The notes: generated by a model not told the origin, from the sequence alone. 64,000 nt of DNA from Pseudomonas sp. TTU2014-080ASC (GCF_001446935.1 NZ_LKKK01000002.1:496001-560000); one strand, 5' to 3'. Counted from the stretch's first letter, positions 49,150 to 59,868 are shown. Program-made: numbers and translations.

Positions 49150-49929
49150 TTAGACGCTCAGCGTCCAGTCGTAATCCACAATCAGCGGTGCATGCTGCGA
49201 GAAACGTGGCTGACGCGGCATACGTGCGTTGCGTACGCTGCGACGCATACCCTGAGTCAGCAGCTGATAGTCGAAGCGATAGCCCAGATTGAGCATCTCC
49301 GCCTGTTCGCTATCAGGCCACCAGCTGAACAGGTCGCCCTCGCGGGTGACTTCGCGCAGGGCGTCGACATAACCCATGTTGCCAACCACTTCATCCATCC
49401 AGGCCCGCTCTGGTGCCAGGAATCCCGGAGACTGCTGGCAGTCACGCCAGTTCTTCACGTCCAGTTTCTGGTGGGCGACGTAGAACGAGCCGCAGTAAAT
49501 GTACTCGCGGCGCTTACGGCGCTGCTTATCCAGAAAATGGGTGAAGTCGTCCATGAACTTGAACTTCTGGTTCAGGTTCTCATCGCCGCTACGTCCCGAT
49601 GGCATCAGAATTGTAGCAATACTCACTTTGTCAAAGTCGGCCTGCAGGTAGCGCCCATAGCGGTCGGCCATTTCAAAGCCTAAACCGCTAATTACCGCCT
49701 TGGGTTGCAAACGGGAATACAGGGCCACGCCACCAAGGCTTGGCACTTCTGCATCACAGGCATAAAGGAAATAGCCATCCAGTTGGAGGGCTTGGTCGTC
49801 CAGTTCAAAGGCGGAGGCGCGAGTGTCCTGCAGACAGATGACGTCGGCATTCTGTGCTTGCAGCCAGCTGAGAAGTCCTCGCTCGACTGCGGCATGAATA
49901 CCATTCACGTTCACACTGATGATCCGCAT
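49150..49929 (-). CDS. crc: Catabolite repression control protein Crc
   Basis: Crc works with Hfq to block translation of catabolic mRNAs when preferred carbon sources are present, a hallmark of Pseudomonas. It has 259 aa, the exact usual length. The fold is that of exonuclease III/EEP enzymes: MRIISVNVNGIHAAVERGL, VICLQDTRASAFELDD, GGVALYSR and the final HAPLIVDYD. In Crc the nuclease residues are partly replaced and no nuclease activity is known. It is divergent from pyrE. Confidence 0.96.
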   Translation of the reverse strand: MRIISVNVNGIHAAVERGLLSWLQAQNADVICLQDTRASAFELDDQALQLDGYFLYACDAEVPSLGGVALYSRLQPKAVISGLGFEMADRYGRYLQADFDKVSIATILMPSGRSGDENLNQKFKFMDDFTHFLDKQRRKRREYIYCGSFYVAHQKLDVKNWRDCQQSPGFLAPERAWMDEVVGNMGYVDALREVTREGDLFSWWPDSEQAEMLNLGYRFDYQLLTQGMRRSVRNARMPRQPRFSQHAPLIVDYDWTLSV

Positions 49930-50022
49930 AAATGGCCCCTAAAATCGCGTGCGTGTATGATACCCGAGCTCTCCTGCAATTGGTTAAATTCCTAGCAATT
50001 CCGTACCGTCCGAGACTTTTTC

Positions 50023-50664
50023 ATGCAAGCCTACCAGCGTGATTTCATCCGTTTTGCCATTGAGCGTGGGGTACTGCGCTTTGGTCAGTTCACCCTCAAG
50101 TCCGGGCGTGTCAGCCCTTACTTCTTCAATGCAGGCCTGTTTGATAGTGGTCTGGCTTTGGCGCAGCTCGGGCGCTTTTATGCTGCCGCGGTTGTAGACA
50201 GCGGGATCGACTTCGACGTTCTGTTTGGCCCTGCATATAAAGGCATTCCTCTTGCCGCCACCACTGCGGTGGCTCTGGCTGAACATCATCAACGTGATCT
50301 GCCCTGGTGCTTCAATCGTAAAGAAGCTAAGGACCACGGCGAGGGTGGCACGCTGGTTGGGGCACCCTTGCAAGGGCGTGTATTGATCATAGATGACGTA
50401 ATCACTGCCGGTACGGCTATTCGTGAGGTCATGCAAATTATCGATGGTCAGGGTGCTCAGGCATCGGGCGTTTTGATCGCGCTGAACCGTCAAGAACGCG
50501 GCAAAGGCGAGCTTTCTGCAATTCAGGAAGTTGAGCGTGATTTTAAAATGCCAGTAATTAGTATTGTGTCCTTGGAGCAGGTGCTGGAATATCTGGCTGG
50601 CGATGCTGAGCTCAAGCAGCATTTGCCTGCTGTTGAAGCCTACCGTGCGGAGTACGGTATCTGA
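50023..50664 (+). CDS. pyrE: Orotate phosphoribosyltransferase
   Basis: PyrE makes orotidine 5'-phosphate from orotate and PRPP in pyrimidine synthesis. It has 213 aa. The PRPP-binding loop is [16 protein letters not shown] (about 124-139), and the flexible catalytic loop is [34 protein letters not shown] near the start is also family-specific. It is 93 bp from crc, in the opposite direction. Confidence 0.96.
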   Translation: MQAYQRDFIRFAIERGVLRFGQFTLKSGRVSPYFFNAGLFDSGLALAQLGRFYAAAVVDSGIDFDVLFGPAYKGIPLAATTAVALAEHHQRDLPWCFNRKEAKDHGEGGTLVGAPLQGRVLIIDDVITAGTAIREVMQIIDGQGAQASGVLIALNRQERGKGELSAIQEVERDFKMPVISIVSLEQVLEYLAGDAELKQHLPAVEAYRAEYGI

Positions 50665-50689
50665 CCAGACCAACCAAGGTGATGCATTG

Positions 50690-51283
50690 ATGCTGAGGAA
50701 CGCCCTGACTTGTTGTTCGTTGTTAGTGAGTGTGTGGCTGCCGGCCACCGCTGCAGCTGTTGAGTTGTATCGCTACGTGGATGAGAAGGGTGTGACGGTG
50801 CTCAGCCGTCAGGGGGTTCCGCCTGAGGTGATCGGCAAAGGTTATGACGTGCTCAACGAGCAAGGGCGGGTCATCCGTGTGGTCCCGCCAGCCCCTACCG
50901 CTGAAGAGCTGGAAAAGCTCAAGGCGGATAAGGCGCGTGCTCGTTCGGATGAGCAATTGCTGCGTCTTTACAGCACCCCTGAAGACGTTGAGCGTGCCCG
51001 CGAGCGCAAGTTTGCCGAGATTGATGGGCTGCTGAGCATTGCCCGGGGAAACTTGCAGGGCTCTATTACCCAGCAAGGCAATTTGCAGGCTCAGGCCGCT
51101 GATCATGAACGCTCCGGGCGTGAGGTGCCAGCCAATCTCTTGCAGCAAATCGAGACACAGAAGCTTGAACAGAAGCGCCTGAATATCGATATCGAACGCT
51201 ACGAGGCCGCACGGCAGGAGGCTGAGAAGAGTTTTACTGCCGACCGTGAGCGCCTTGGGGAGTTACTTCAGCAGATCCGCTGA
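50690..51283 (+). CDS. Exported DUF4124 domain protein
   Basis: A protein of 197 aa. A signal peptide (MLRNALTCCSLLVSVWLPATAAA, about 1-20) is followed by the DUF4124 motif ELYRYVDEKGVTVLSRQG. The second half is helical and charged (QKLEQKRLNIDIERYEAARQ), possibly a coiled coil. Function unknown. The ATG at 50690 lies 26 bp after pyrE; a longer open frame inside pyrE is not used. Confidence 0.78.
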   Translation: MLRNALTCCSLLVSVWLPATAAAVELYRYVDEKGVTVLSRQGVPPEVIGKGYDVLNEQGRVIRVVPPAPTAEELEKLKADKARARSDEQLLRLYSTPEDVERARERKFAEIDGLLSIARGNLQGSITQQGNLQAQAADHERSGREVPANLLQQIETQKLEQKRLNIDIERYEAARQEAEKSFTADRERLGELLQQIR

Positions 51284-51284
51284 G

Positions 51285-51728
51285 TCATTCCTGTGGCGCA
51301 GTATGTTCGTAGGCCACCAGCATGTCTTTCAGCCACTGCGGTAGCGGGCTACTGCGCCGCGTTTGGCTGTTGGCATGGACGTAAACCACCTCGCCGCTAG
51401 TCAGCAGTTCATCAGCCCGCCATATGCCCATGGCGAAGCTCATGCTTGAGCGTCCGAAGCGAGCGATGCGTATGCCCACTTCCAGCAGGTCATCGAAACA
51501 GGCTGGCGCGTGGTACTCCAGCACCGCTTTCTTAACAAAGAAATCCCCGCCATCGCGGCTGAGGTCGCTGGGGTATTTCAGGCCCAGGTCACGGAAGTAT
51601 TCGGTAATGGCGACGTCTGCATAAGTCAGGTAATTGCCGTTGAAGACTATGTTTTGCGGGTCCACTTCGGACCAGCGCACGCGCAGGGGATAAAAGAAGC
51701 GGAAGTCGTTGCGAGAAGGTGTGCTCAT
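51285..51728 (-). CDS. Thioesterase family protein (hotdog fold)
   Basis: A protein of 147 aa with the 4HBT-type pattern: RVRWSEVDPQNIVFNGNYLTY at the N-terminus, including the Asp that acts in YbgC-like acyl-CoA thioesterases, and DDLLEVGIRIARFGRSSMSF in the long helix-strand part. It probably cleaves an acyl-CoA or acyl-ACP in the cytoplasm; the substrate is unknown. Its end lies 1 bp from the DUF4124 gene on the other strand. Confidence 0.82.
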   Translation of the reverse strand: MSTPSRNDFRFFYPLRVRWSEVDPQNIVFNGNYLTYADVAITEYFRDLGLKYPSDLSRDGGDFFVKKAVLEYHAPACFDDLLEVGIRIARFGRSSMSFAMGIWRADELLTSGEVVYVHANSQTRRSSPLPQWLKDMLVAYEHTAPQE

Positions 51729-51812
51729 GGCGGCTCGGCTGATGTGAAGGCGTAGGACCGAGCTTGGCCGTTCAGGCCGGGGCAGACAAGCTGCAGAGAG
51801 GCGGATCAGGCA

Positions 51813-51840
51813 GGCGAATCAGCCAACTGACTGATTCGCC
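51813..51840 (-). terminator. Hairpin after argB
   Basis: GGCGAATCAG (51813-51822) and CTGATTCGCC (51831-51840) form a perfect 10-bp stem with an 8-nt loop, 9 bp beyond the argB stop. No T-run follows, so it is a weak or Rho-assisted terminator. Confidence 0.55.
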
Positions 51841-51849
51841 CGGCCAGGA

Positions 51850-52752
<903 letters not shown>

Positions 52753-52779
52753 TCAGGGCTCCAGTTGAGCGTTTGCTAA

Positions 52780-55362
52780 TTAAAAAGGCAGTTTCAGGTC
52801 GGGTTCGACGCGGCGCAGCTGGGCGCGGAATACTTCCTTGATGCGCTCAAGTTCTTCTTCGCTTTCCGCTTCAAAACGCAGGACCAGCACTGGGGTTGTG
52901 TTGGATGCACGGACCAGGCCCCAACCTTTGGGGTAGTCAATGCGGATGCCGTCGATGTCGGTGAGCTTGCCGTCGCCCCAGACACCTTCACGCTGCAGGC
53001 TTTCAATAATGCTGAATTTGCTCTGCTCGGTGACCTGGATGTTGATTTCCGGCGTGGAAATATCATCCGGGAAGGCGCTGAAAATTTGGTCGGCGGTGCG
53101 GGTATCTATGCTGAGAATCTCGAGCAGACGGGCGGCGGAGTAAATGCCGTCATCGAAACCGTACCAGCGCTCTTTGATGAAGATATGACCGCTCATTTCT
53201 CCGGCCAGCAGGGCGCCGGTTTCTTTCATTTTCTTCTTCATCAGCGAGTGCCCGGTTTTCCACATTACCGGGCGGCCACCGTAGCCGCTGATCAGCGGGG
53301 TCAGGCGGCGAGTACATTTCACGTCAAACAGGATATCTGCGCCTGGGTTGCGGGAGACCACGTCTTTGGCGAAGAGCATCAACAGACGGTCCGGGAAGAC
53401 GATCTTGCCGCTGTTGGTCACGACACCCAGGCGGTCGCCGTCGCCGTCGAAGGCCAGGCCAATGTCGGCGTTTTCTTCGCGTACCTTGTTGATCAGGTCT
53501 TCGAGGTTTTCCGGTTTGCCCGGGTCTGGGTGATGGTTCGGGAAGTTACCGTCTACTTCGCAGTACAGCGGGATGACGGTGCAGCCCAAAGCTTCGATAA
53601 GTTTCGGCGCGATTACACCGGCAACGCCGTTACCGCAGTCCACGACTACGCGCAGGGGTTTGGCCAGGGCAATGTCGTTGCGAATCTGCTGGAAGTAGCT
53701 ATCCAGTACGTCGACTTGCTCAACCGATCCGGTACCACTGCTCAGGTCCTGATTCTCGATACGTTCGCGCAGAGCCTGAATTTGCTCGTTGGCCAGGGTG
53801 TCACCGGCGATGACGATCTTGAAGCCGTTGTAGTCGGACGGGTTATGGCTGCCGGTCAGCATCACCGCGGATTTACCGGTGAGAATGTGGGCGGCGTAAT
53901 ACAGAACCGGCGTTGGCACCATGCCGACATCGCTGACCACGCAGCCGCTGTCGGCCAGGCCTTGAATGAGTTGTTGCGCCAGTTCCGGGCCGGACAGGCG
54001 TCCGTCACGGCCAACTGCGACGCAGGGCTCGCCCTGAGCCAGACTCTGCGAGCCGATGGCGCGGCCGATCCAGTAGGCGGTATCAGCGCTCAGAGTTTTG
54101 CCGACGATGCCGCGAATGTCATAAGCACGGAAGATGTCAGCGGGCAGCTTTGGGGGCTGAGCTGCAGTCGCGGCTTGATTGAGTCCTAACAAATCCATGT
54201 CCTCGTCGAGAATGTCGATGTCCAAAATATCGGTGTCCTGGAACATTGGGTCGGCAATCGGAGTGCTGACGTCTGGTGCGGCAGGGGCTTGCACTGCTGC
54301 AGGTGCAGCGGCCGGTTTGCTGGTATCGGCGCTGCGTTTGGGCAGGCGTTGGATCGTCTTCGCCACTTCGCGCAGAGGTTCCAGGTTGAATTCAGGCAGC
54401 TTCACCCCTTTATTAGCGACTAGGGCTTGCAGCATTTGCCCGAGCTGTTCGGCTTCATGGGCAATGGCTTTGTGCGTGCGGGTATAAAGCAGATAGATCC
54501 CGATAAGCGCGCCGGACAGTGCCAGCAGTGCTGCGCACAGTAGTAGAAGAGGGGAGAGCATCGGGCTGATCAGCTGCGAGCCTGGGGTGAAGTTGAGCGT
54601 CCAGTTCGGGTTGCCAGTGGCGAAGACTTCGGGGTTGCCTTCGGCTTGGCCGCGTTGCATCAGTACTTGCGGGGCGCTGTTGGCAAATTTCTGCACCAGT
54701 TGAATCTGCCCGGCTTCGACTGGGATTGGCGGCAGCATGGCGATCAGGCGCTGCAGATCAACCGCCAGCAGCACACTGCCGAGAACCGGCCCGTCTTCCT
54801 GCGCGCGCAGCGCGGCGGCGCTGTAAACCAGCCAGCGCTGGCCTGATTTAAATGCTTCGGCCGGTGCGTTCTGGCCGTTTTCTACGCGGCGTAGCATGTC
54901 CAATGCAGCAAAGTTGATCGGTGCGGCGCGTGTTGCATCTTGGGCAGCTTGCCCGCGTAGGCTGATCTTGGCGTCGACAACGGCATTCCAATAAGTGAGC
55001 TCTTGCTCGGCTTGGCGGATTTGCGCGGCATCCTCACTTTGCAGGGCTTGCAGCAGCTGCGGATTGCGGGCCGCTGCGCGGGTGTCGGCGCTGAGCTGTT
55101 GCAATGACTTTTCCAGTGCCGCCGCCTGGCCGCTGCCCCAGGCTTGATTGAGCTGCTGAAGGTGGTGCTGATGGGCGCTGCTCAGCGGGCCGAACCAGAG
55201 TAGGGCTGCGCCTAACGCAACACCGAGCAGACTGAGCAGTGCTGCGGGCAGTAAACCTTTCAGGGACGGCCCGGATGTCTTGTCCTGTACAGGTTTGAGC
55301 GTCAGGTCGGCGCTGCTGGAAAGTTCGTCAGCTTCCTTGGCTGTGCGTTTGAAGAGTTTCAT
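52780..55362 (-). CDS. algC: Phosphomannomutase/phosphoglucomutase AlgC with N-terminal membrane domain
   Basis: AlgC interconverts mannose- or glucose-6-phosphate with the 1-phosphate for alginate, LPS, Psl and rhamnolipid synthesis. Here it has 860 aa. The last 460 residues are the enzyme: AYDIRGIVGKTL, catalytic Ser in TGSHNPSDYNG (about residue 505), metal loop DGDGDRLGV, sugar loop GEMSGHIF and phosphate loop RASNTTPVLVLRF. The first 400 residues carry two membrane helices (about 35-57 and 270-293) around a periplasmic part, then a disordered Ala/Pro linker. RBS GAGGAG precedes the ATG. A 16-bp repeat brackets the start. Confidence 0.94.
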   Translation of the reverse strand: MKLFKRTAKEADELSSSADLTLKPVQDKTSGPSLKGLLPAALLSLLGVALGAALLWFGPLSSAHQHHLQQLNQAWGSGQAAALEKSLQQLSADTRAAARNPQLLQALQSEDAAQIRQAEQELTYWNAVVDAKISLRGQAAQDATRAAPINFAALDMLRRVENGQNAPAEAFKSGQRWLVYSAAALRAQEDGPVLGSVLLAVDLQRLIAMLPPIPVEAGQIQLVQKFANSAPQVLMQRGQAEGNPEVFATGNPNWTLNFTPGSQLISPMLSPLLLLCAALLALSGALIGIYLLYTRTHKAIAHEAEQLGQMLQALVANKGVKLPEFNLEPLREVAKTIQRLPKRSADTSKPAAAPAAVQAPAAPDVSTPIADPMFQDTDILDIDILDEDMDLLGLNQAATAAQPPKLPADIFRAYDIRGIVGKTLSADTAYWIGRAIGSQSLAQGEPCVAVGRDGRLSGPELAQQLIQGLADSGCVVSDVGMVPTPVLYYAAHILTGKSAVMLTGSHNPSDYNGFKIVIAGDTLANEQIQALRERIENQDLSSGTGSVEQVDVLDSYFQQIRNDIALAKPLRVVVDCGNGVAGVIAPKLIEALGCTVIPLYCEVDGNFPNHHPDPGKPENLEDLINKVREENADIGLAFDGDGDRLGVVTNSGKIVFPDRLLMLFAKDVVSRNPGADILFDVKCTRRLTPLISGYGGRPVMWKTGHSLMKKKMKETGALLAGEMSGHIFIKERWYGFDDGIYSAARLLEILSIDTRTADQIFSAFPDDISTPEINIQVTEQSKFSIIESLQREGVWGDGKLTDIDGIRIDYPKGWGLVRASNTTPVLVLRFEAESEEELERIKEVFRAQLRRVEPDLKLPF
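55281..55296. repeat. 16-bp repeat copy inside algC
   Basis: TGTCCTGTACAGGTTT, which contains the perfect palindrome CCTGTACAGG, lies inside algC about codons 23-27. An identical copy lies exactly 100 bp away, upstream of the algC start. Confidence 0.75.
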
Positions 55363-55380
55363 GTCGTCTCCTCTTTCTTA

Positions 55381-55396
55381 TGTCCTGTACAGGTTT
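55381..55396. repeat. 16-bp repeat copy upstream of algC
   Basis: The second identical copy of TGTCCTGTACAGGTTT, starting 19 bp upstream of the algC ATG and 5 bp before the end of dut. It could be a pair of operator sites with the copy inside algC; see the finding. Confidence 0.75.
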
Positions 55397-55401
55397 TGTT
55401 A

Positions 55402-55857
55402 TCAGAGGGTACCGGAGTGGCCGAAGCCGCCCGCGCCGCGCTGGGTTTCGTCGAATTGCTCAACCAGTTCAAATTTGGCCTGCACTACCGGCACCAAGAC
55501 CAGTTGGGCAATGCGCTCGCCGATGGTGATGGTGAAGGCGCTCTGGCCACGGTTCCAGCAGGAGACCATCAGTTCGCCCTGGTAGTCGGAGTCGATCAGA
55601 CCGACCAAGTTGCCCAGAACGATGCCGTGCTTATGGCCCAGACCCGAGCGTGGCAGGATCATCGCGGCCAGGCCCGGATCGCCAATGTAAATCGACAGGC
55701 CGGTTGGAATCAGTACGGTCTGACCAGGTTCAAGGACGATTTCCTCCTTGAGCATGGCACGCAAATCCAGTCCTGCAGAGCCCGGAGTTGCATAGGCTGG
55801 CAGAGGGAATTCGGTGCCCAGGCGCGGGTCGAGAATCTTGGCTTGTAAGGCGTGCAT
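55402..55857 (-). CDS. dut: dUTP diphosphatase
   Basis: Dut hydrolyses dUTP to dUMP and so keeps uracil out of DNA. It has 151 aa. The five conserved trimer motifs are visible: [42 protein letters not shown] and [10 protein letters not shown]. It lies 29 bp after coaBC and before algC, the usual Pseudomonas order. Confidence 0.97.
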   Translation of the reverse strand: MHALQAKILDPRLGTEFPLPAYATPGSAGLDLRAMLKEEIVLEPGQTVLIPTGLSIYIGDPGLAAMILPRSGLGHKHGIVLGNLVGLIDSDYQGELMVSCWNRGQSAFTITIGERIAQLVLVPVVQAKFELVEQFDETQRGAGGFGHSGTL

Positions 55858-55886
55858 AGTGGGCTCTGTCTTAACTTGAAAAGGGG

Positions 55887-57095
55887 TCAGCTGCGGTTCA
55901 TGCGATCGGCAATGAAGTTCACCAACTGACGGGCGATCTTGCTCTTGCTGGTCTGGGCGAAGCTGGTTTGGCCGAGTTCGCGGTCAATGATGGTGATGGC
56001 GTTTTCTTCGCTGTTAAAGCCGATGGTTGGGTTGGCCACATCATTGGCGACGATCAGGTCGAGGTTTTTGTCTTTGAGTTTGCGCGAGGCGTACTCCAGC
56101 AGGTTCTCGGTCTCAGCCGCAAAACCCACGCTGAAAGGACGGTCCGGGCGGCCTGCGAGGGTGGCGAGGATATCCGGGTTGCGCACCATTTGCAGGAGCA
56201 GTCCGTCGCCGGTGCTGGGGTCTTTCTTCAGTTTGTGCTGGGCGACGACTTCCGGGCGGTAATCCGCTACAGCAGCGGCGGCGATGAGCAGGTCGCAGGG
56301 CATTGCAGCTTCGCAGGCAGCGAGCATGTCGCGGGCGCTGACGACATTGATGCGCTCAACCCGATCCGGTGTCGGCAGGTGTACCGGACCACTGATCAGA
56401 GTGACTTTGGCACCGGCTTCTGCAGCGGCTTCGGCCAGGGCAAAGCCCATTTTCCCGGAGCTGTGGTTGGTGATGTAACGCACTGGGTCAATGTTTTCTT
56501 GTGTAGGCCCTGCGGTAATCAGCACGTGTTTGCCGGTCAGCGCTTTGCCCTGGAAGCAATCGGCCGCGCATTGCGCCAGTTGTTCGGCCTCGAGCATGCG
56601 CCCCAGACCGACATCGCCGCAGGCCTGGCTGCCAGCTGCCGGGCCGAACAGGTGAAAGCCCCGTGAGCGCAGCAGCTCAGCATTAGCTTGAGTGGCTGGG
56701 TCTCGCCACATGGCCTGATTCATGGCCGGAGCCAATGCCACTGGGGCATCAGTGGCCAGCACCAGAGTGGTCAGCAGGTCATCGGCCACACCCTGCGCCA
56801 AGCGTGCCATCAGATCGGCGGTGGCCGGGGCGATGAGAATCATGTCCGCCCAGCGTGCCAAGTCGATGTGGCCCATGCCGGCTTCGGCAGCGGGGTCAAG
56901 CAGATCGAGATGGACCGGGTGGCCGGACAGCGCCTGCAGTGTCAGTGGGGTGATGAACTCTTGCCCAGCTTGGGTCATGACGACGCGGACGTCGGCGTCC
57001 TGGTCTTTGAGTCGGCGAATCAGCTCGGCACTTTTATAGGCAGCGATACCGCCGCCTACGCCCACAATAATGCGTTTCCGATACAGCCGCTGCAT
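55887..57095 (-). CDS. coaBC: Bifunctional phosphopantothenoylcysteine decarboxylase/synthetase CoaBC
   Basis: CoaBC makes 4'-phosphopantothenoyl-cysteine and decarboxylates it in coenzyme A synthesis. It has 402 aa from the ATG at 57095 ([25 protein letters not shown]); an upstream reading would overlap radC's promoter. The FMN-containing CoaC half (1-about 190) has [11 protein letters not shown]. The CoaB half has [25 protein letters not shown] and DLIVANDV. It runs in the coaBC-dut-algC-argB cluster. Confidence 0.96.
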   Translation of the reverse strand: MQRLYRKRIIVGVGGGIAAYKSAELIRRLKDQDADVRVVMTQAGQEFITPLTLQALSGHPVHLDLLDPAAEAGMGHIDLARWADMILIAPATADLMARLAQGVADDLLTTLVLATDAPVALAPAMNQAMWRDPATQANAELLRSRGFHLFGPAAGSQACGDVGLGRMLEAEQLAQCAADCFQGKALTGKHVLITAGPTQENIDPVRYITNHSSGKMGFALAEAAAEAGAKVTLISGPVHLPTPDRVERINVVSARDMLAACEAAMPCDLLIAAAAVADYRPEVVAQHKLKKDPSTGDGLLLQMVRNPDILATLAGRPDRPFSVGFAAETENLLEYASRKLKDKNLDLIVANDVANPTIGFNSEENAITIIDRELGQTSFAQTSKSKIARQLVNFIADRMNRS

Positions 57096-57268
57096 AGACC
57101 TGCCTTGTTTCGAAGATGGATGTGCGTCACGGCGTTGGCATTCCTCTGCGCGACTGCCGTGCAAAGGCCGCTACGATAGCACAGCAGCCGCCATGAAGCA
57201 GTGCTGCCGATGCCCTGCAAGACTGGTGCTGCGGCGTTGTTGTATGGCTTGAAACACAAGGAGGTGTG

Positions 57269-57943
57269 ATGAGTATTCGTGATTGGCCAGCGGCGGAGCG
57301 GCCGCGGGAAAAACTCTTGGCGCAAGGCGCTGTGAGTCTGACGGATGCAGAGCTTTTAGCGATCTTTCTACGTACCGGTGTTGCCGGTTGCAGTGCGGTG
57401 GATTTGGCGCGGCAGCTGTTAAGCGAATTTGGCAGTTTGCGGGCGTTGTTGCAGGCGGACTTGCCTTCGTTTTCCGAGCATTTGGGCTTGGGCCCGGCCA
57501 AGTTCGCCCAGTTGCAGGCGGTGCTGGAGATGGGGCGACGGCATCTGGCCGAGCAGCTGCGCCGCGAGTCTGTGCTGGAGAGCCCGCAGGCGGTGCGGGA
57601 TTATTTAAAGACGCTGCTGCGGCATGAGCCCCATGAAGTATTCGGTTGCCTGTTTCTGGACGCAAAACATCGCGTGTTAGCGTTTGAGGCGCTGTTCCAC
57701 GGTTCAATCGATAGCGCCAGCGTTTATCCGCGGCAAGTGGTCAAGCGTGCGCTGTTCCATAATGCTGCGGCACTGATCCTAACCCACAATCATCCGTCCG
57801 GCGTCGCTGAGCCCAGTCAGGCCGATCGTGATTTGACCCGGCGCTTGAAGGATGCGTTGGCGCTGGTGGACGTGCGGGTGCTGGATCACTTTATCGTCGG
57901 CGACGGTGAGCCGCTGTCGATGGCTGAGCATGGTTGGGTGTGA
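57269..57943 (+). CDS. radC: RadC family protein (JAB1/MPN-like domain)
   Basis: A protein of 224 aa starting [15 protein letters not shown]. The N-terminal part has helix-hairpin-helix-like features ([18 protein letters not shown]). The JAMM-like zinc motif is [18 protein letters not shown], with the first His at about residue 173. A role in DNA repair is not proven for this family despite its name. AAGGAGG at 57258-57264 is the ribosome site, and the ATG at 57269 is preferred over a GTG at 57266. It is divergent from coaBC. Confidence 0.93.
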   Translation: MSIRDWPAAERPREKLLAQGAVSLTDAELLAIFLRTGVAGCSAVDLARQLLSEFGSLRALLQADLPSFSEHLGLGPAKFAQLQAVLEMGRRHLAEQLRRESVLESPQAVRDYLKTLLRHEPHEVFGCLFLDAKHRVLAFEALFHGSIDSASVYPRQVVKRALFHNAAALILTHNHPSGVAEPSQADRDLTRRLKDALALVDVRVLDHFIVGDGEPLSMAEHGWV

Positions 57944-57968
57944 CCGAGCCCTGTGCTCAGGGCTCGGT
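57943..57968. terminator. Bidirectional terminator after radC
   Basis: ACCGAGCCCTG (57943-57953) and CAGGGCTCGGT (57958-57968) form a perfect 11-bp stem with loop TGCT. It lies between convergent radC and the binding-protein gene, but the T-tract is poor. Confidence 0.7.
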
Positions 57969-57978
57969 CTCTGTATGG

Positions 57979-59568
57979 CTAGCGGCTGAGCTGCACTTTC
58001 GAGAAGTCGACGCGGCCAAATGGGCTCACTTCGTAGCCGCTGACCTTCTTGCTCAGCAGGGCGTAGGCGGTGGGGTGTGTCAGCGGCAGCCACAGGGCTT
58101 GTTCCTGGATGATGCGTTGCGCTTCCTTATATAAGCGGCTGCGTTCGGCCTGGTCGCTGTTGGCTTTGCCGTCGCTGATCAGCTTGTCCAGTGTAGGGTC
58201 GCAGTAGCGTGCAAAGTTCAGCCCGGACTCGACGGAGGAGCAGGCAAACTGCGGGGTGAGGAAGTTGTCCGGGTCACCGTTGTCACCGGCCCAGCCCATA
58301 AACAGCAGGTCGTGTTCGCCGGCTTTGGCGCGACGAATCAGCTCGCCCCATTCGATCACGCGGATTTCTGCCTTAATGCCGACTTCGGCCAGATCAGCCT
58401 GAAGCAACTGTGCGCCGAGGCTGGGGTTTGGGTTTAGCAGGCTGCCGCTGGGGCGAGTCCAGATGGTGGTGCTGAAACCTTCTGCCAGTCCGGCTTCTTT
58501 CAACAAGGCTTTGGCTTTTTCCGGATCATGGGCGTAGCCCGGCAGGTCAGTGTTGAAGCTCCAGGTATTGGCGGGATATGGACCGTTGGCTGCTTCCGCG
58601 CTGTTTTCGAAGACGGCTTGCAGGTAGCTGGCTTTGTCGAAGGCCAGATTGATGGCCTGACGCACTTGTGGTTTATCCAGTGGCGGATGTTGGCTGTTGA
58701 TACCAACAAAGGCCGTCATAAAGGCTGCGGTGTGGGCGGCGTGCAGGTTGGCGTCATTTTTGATCGCCTGAATGTCCTGAGGCTTGGGCGACAGCGCAAC
58801 CTGGCATTCGCCACGTCTCAACTTTTGCAGACGCACGTTGGCATCCGGGGTGATGGCGTAGATCAGGTTATCCACAGCCGGCTTGCCCGCAAAATAGCTG
58901 GAGTTGGCGCTGTAGCGGACTACGGCGTCCTTCTGGAAGCGCTTGAACACGAACGGGCCGGTGCCGACCGGTTGGCTGTTGAGCTGTTCCGGCTTGCCGG
59001 CTGCGAGCAGTTGATCGGCATATTCTGCGGAGTAAATCGAGGCGAAACCCATGCTTAGGGTGGCGAGAAAGGTGGCGTCCGGTCGGTTCAGGGTGATGCG
59101 CAGGCTGTGTTCGCCGGTTTTCTCAAGGGCTTTGATCAGGTTGGGCCATTGCATTGATTGGGCGTGTGGATAACCGCTGGCGGCCACAGCGTGCCACGGG
59201 TGGTCGCTGCTGAGCATGCGCTGGAAGCTGAACAACACGTCATCGGCATTGAGCAGGCGTTTGGGGCTGAAGTAGGGCGTAGTGTGAAAACTGACATCAC
59301 TGCGCAGGGTGAAATCGTAGGTCAGCCCGTCTGCGCTGATGGCCCAGCGTTCGGCCAGGCTGGGAATCAATTTACCGCTGACAGCATCAAAGTCGACCAA
59401 ACGATTCATCAGCACATCTGCAGACGCGTTGGTGGTGGTCAGCGAGTTGTACTGGACCACATCGAAACCATCCGGGCTCGCCTCCGTGCACACGCTCAGC
59501 GTATTGGCTTGGGCCAGGACGGGCAGAAGGATGGGGGCAATCAGTAACGGCAGTGCAGCAAGGCGCAT
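57979..59568 (-). CDS. Periplasmic peptide-type ABC transporter binding protein (DppA-like)
   Basis: A protein of 529 aa of the SBP_bac_5 family. The signal peptide is MRLAALPLLIAPILLPVLAQA (about 1-21). After it the sequence has the family's pattern: LSVCTEASPDGFDVVQYNSLTT, AERWAISADGLTYDFTLR, PFVFKRFQKDAVVRY, and a C-terminal WLPLTHPTAYALLSKKV. It would bind short peptides or related compounds in the periplasm. No permease or ATPase gene is adjacent, so it may use transporter parts encoded elsewhere. Confidence 0.88.
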   Translation of the reverse strand: MRLAALPLLIAPILLPVLAQANTLSVCTEASPDGFDVVQYNSLTTTNASADVLMNRLVDFDAVSGKLIPSLAERWAISADGLTYDFTLRSDVSFHTTPYFSPKRLLNADDVLFSFQRMLSSDHPWHAVAASGYPHAQSMQWPNLIKALEKTGEHSLRITLNRPDATFLATLSMGFASIYSAEYADQLLAAGKPEQLNSQPVGTGPFVFKRFQKDAVVRYSANSSYFAGKPAVDNLIYAITPDANVRLQKLRRGECQVALSPKPQDIQAIKNDANLHAAHTAAFMTAFVGINSQHPPLDKPQVRQAINLAFDKASYLQAVFENSAEAANGPYPANTWSFNTDLPGYAHDPEKAKALLKEAGLAEGFSTTIWTRPSGSLLNPNPSLGAQLLQADLAEVGIKAEIRVIEWGELIRRAKAGEHDLLFMGWAGDNGDPDNFLTPQFACSSVESGLNFARYCDPTLDKLISDGKANSDQAERSRLYKEAQRIIQEQALWLPLTHPTAYALLSKKVSGYEVSPFGRVDFSKVQLSR

Positions 59569-59736
59569 GGGGGCTCCGGAACGTCGTGTCAGCGGGAATG
59601 GTTAACCCTAGGGCATTAATACCGGTTCAGGCAATGATGGGGCGCGACGAATGGTTAAAGGCGAAGGGCACTGTGCACTGCGCCATCAGCGTGTAAAATG
59701 CACCTCCTTTGGCGCTCGCGCAAAGTACAGATTGCC

Positions 59737-59765
59737 TTGTGGTGGCGGGGGCTTTCTGGTATAAA
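59737..59765 (+). promoter_or_regulatory. Probable sigma70 promoter of rpmB-rpmG
   Basis: TTGTGG (59737-59742), a spacer of 17 bp, and TATAAA (59760-59765) form a plausible housekeeping promoter. The predicted start lies about 140 nt upstream of rpmB. Confidence 0.55.
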
Positions 59766-59868
59766 GCAGCGCTCTTTTGTAGGGGCCCGGTTCTTGCGCT
59801 TTCAGGTATGGCCGGTAAGACCCTCGAGATACGTGGCGTCGAGCGCCAATGACATTGAGTTTATGCGG

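Noticed and set aside
55281..55396. LexA binding sites in the algC repeat
   Set aside because: The palindrome is CCTGTACAGG, so CTG and CAG are only 2 bp apart instead of 10 bp.
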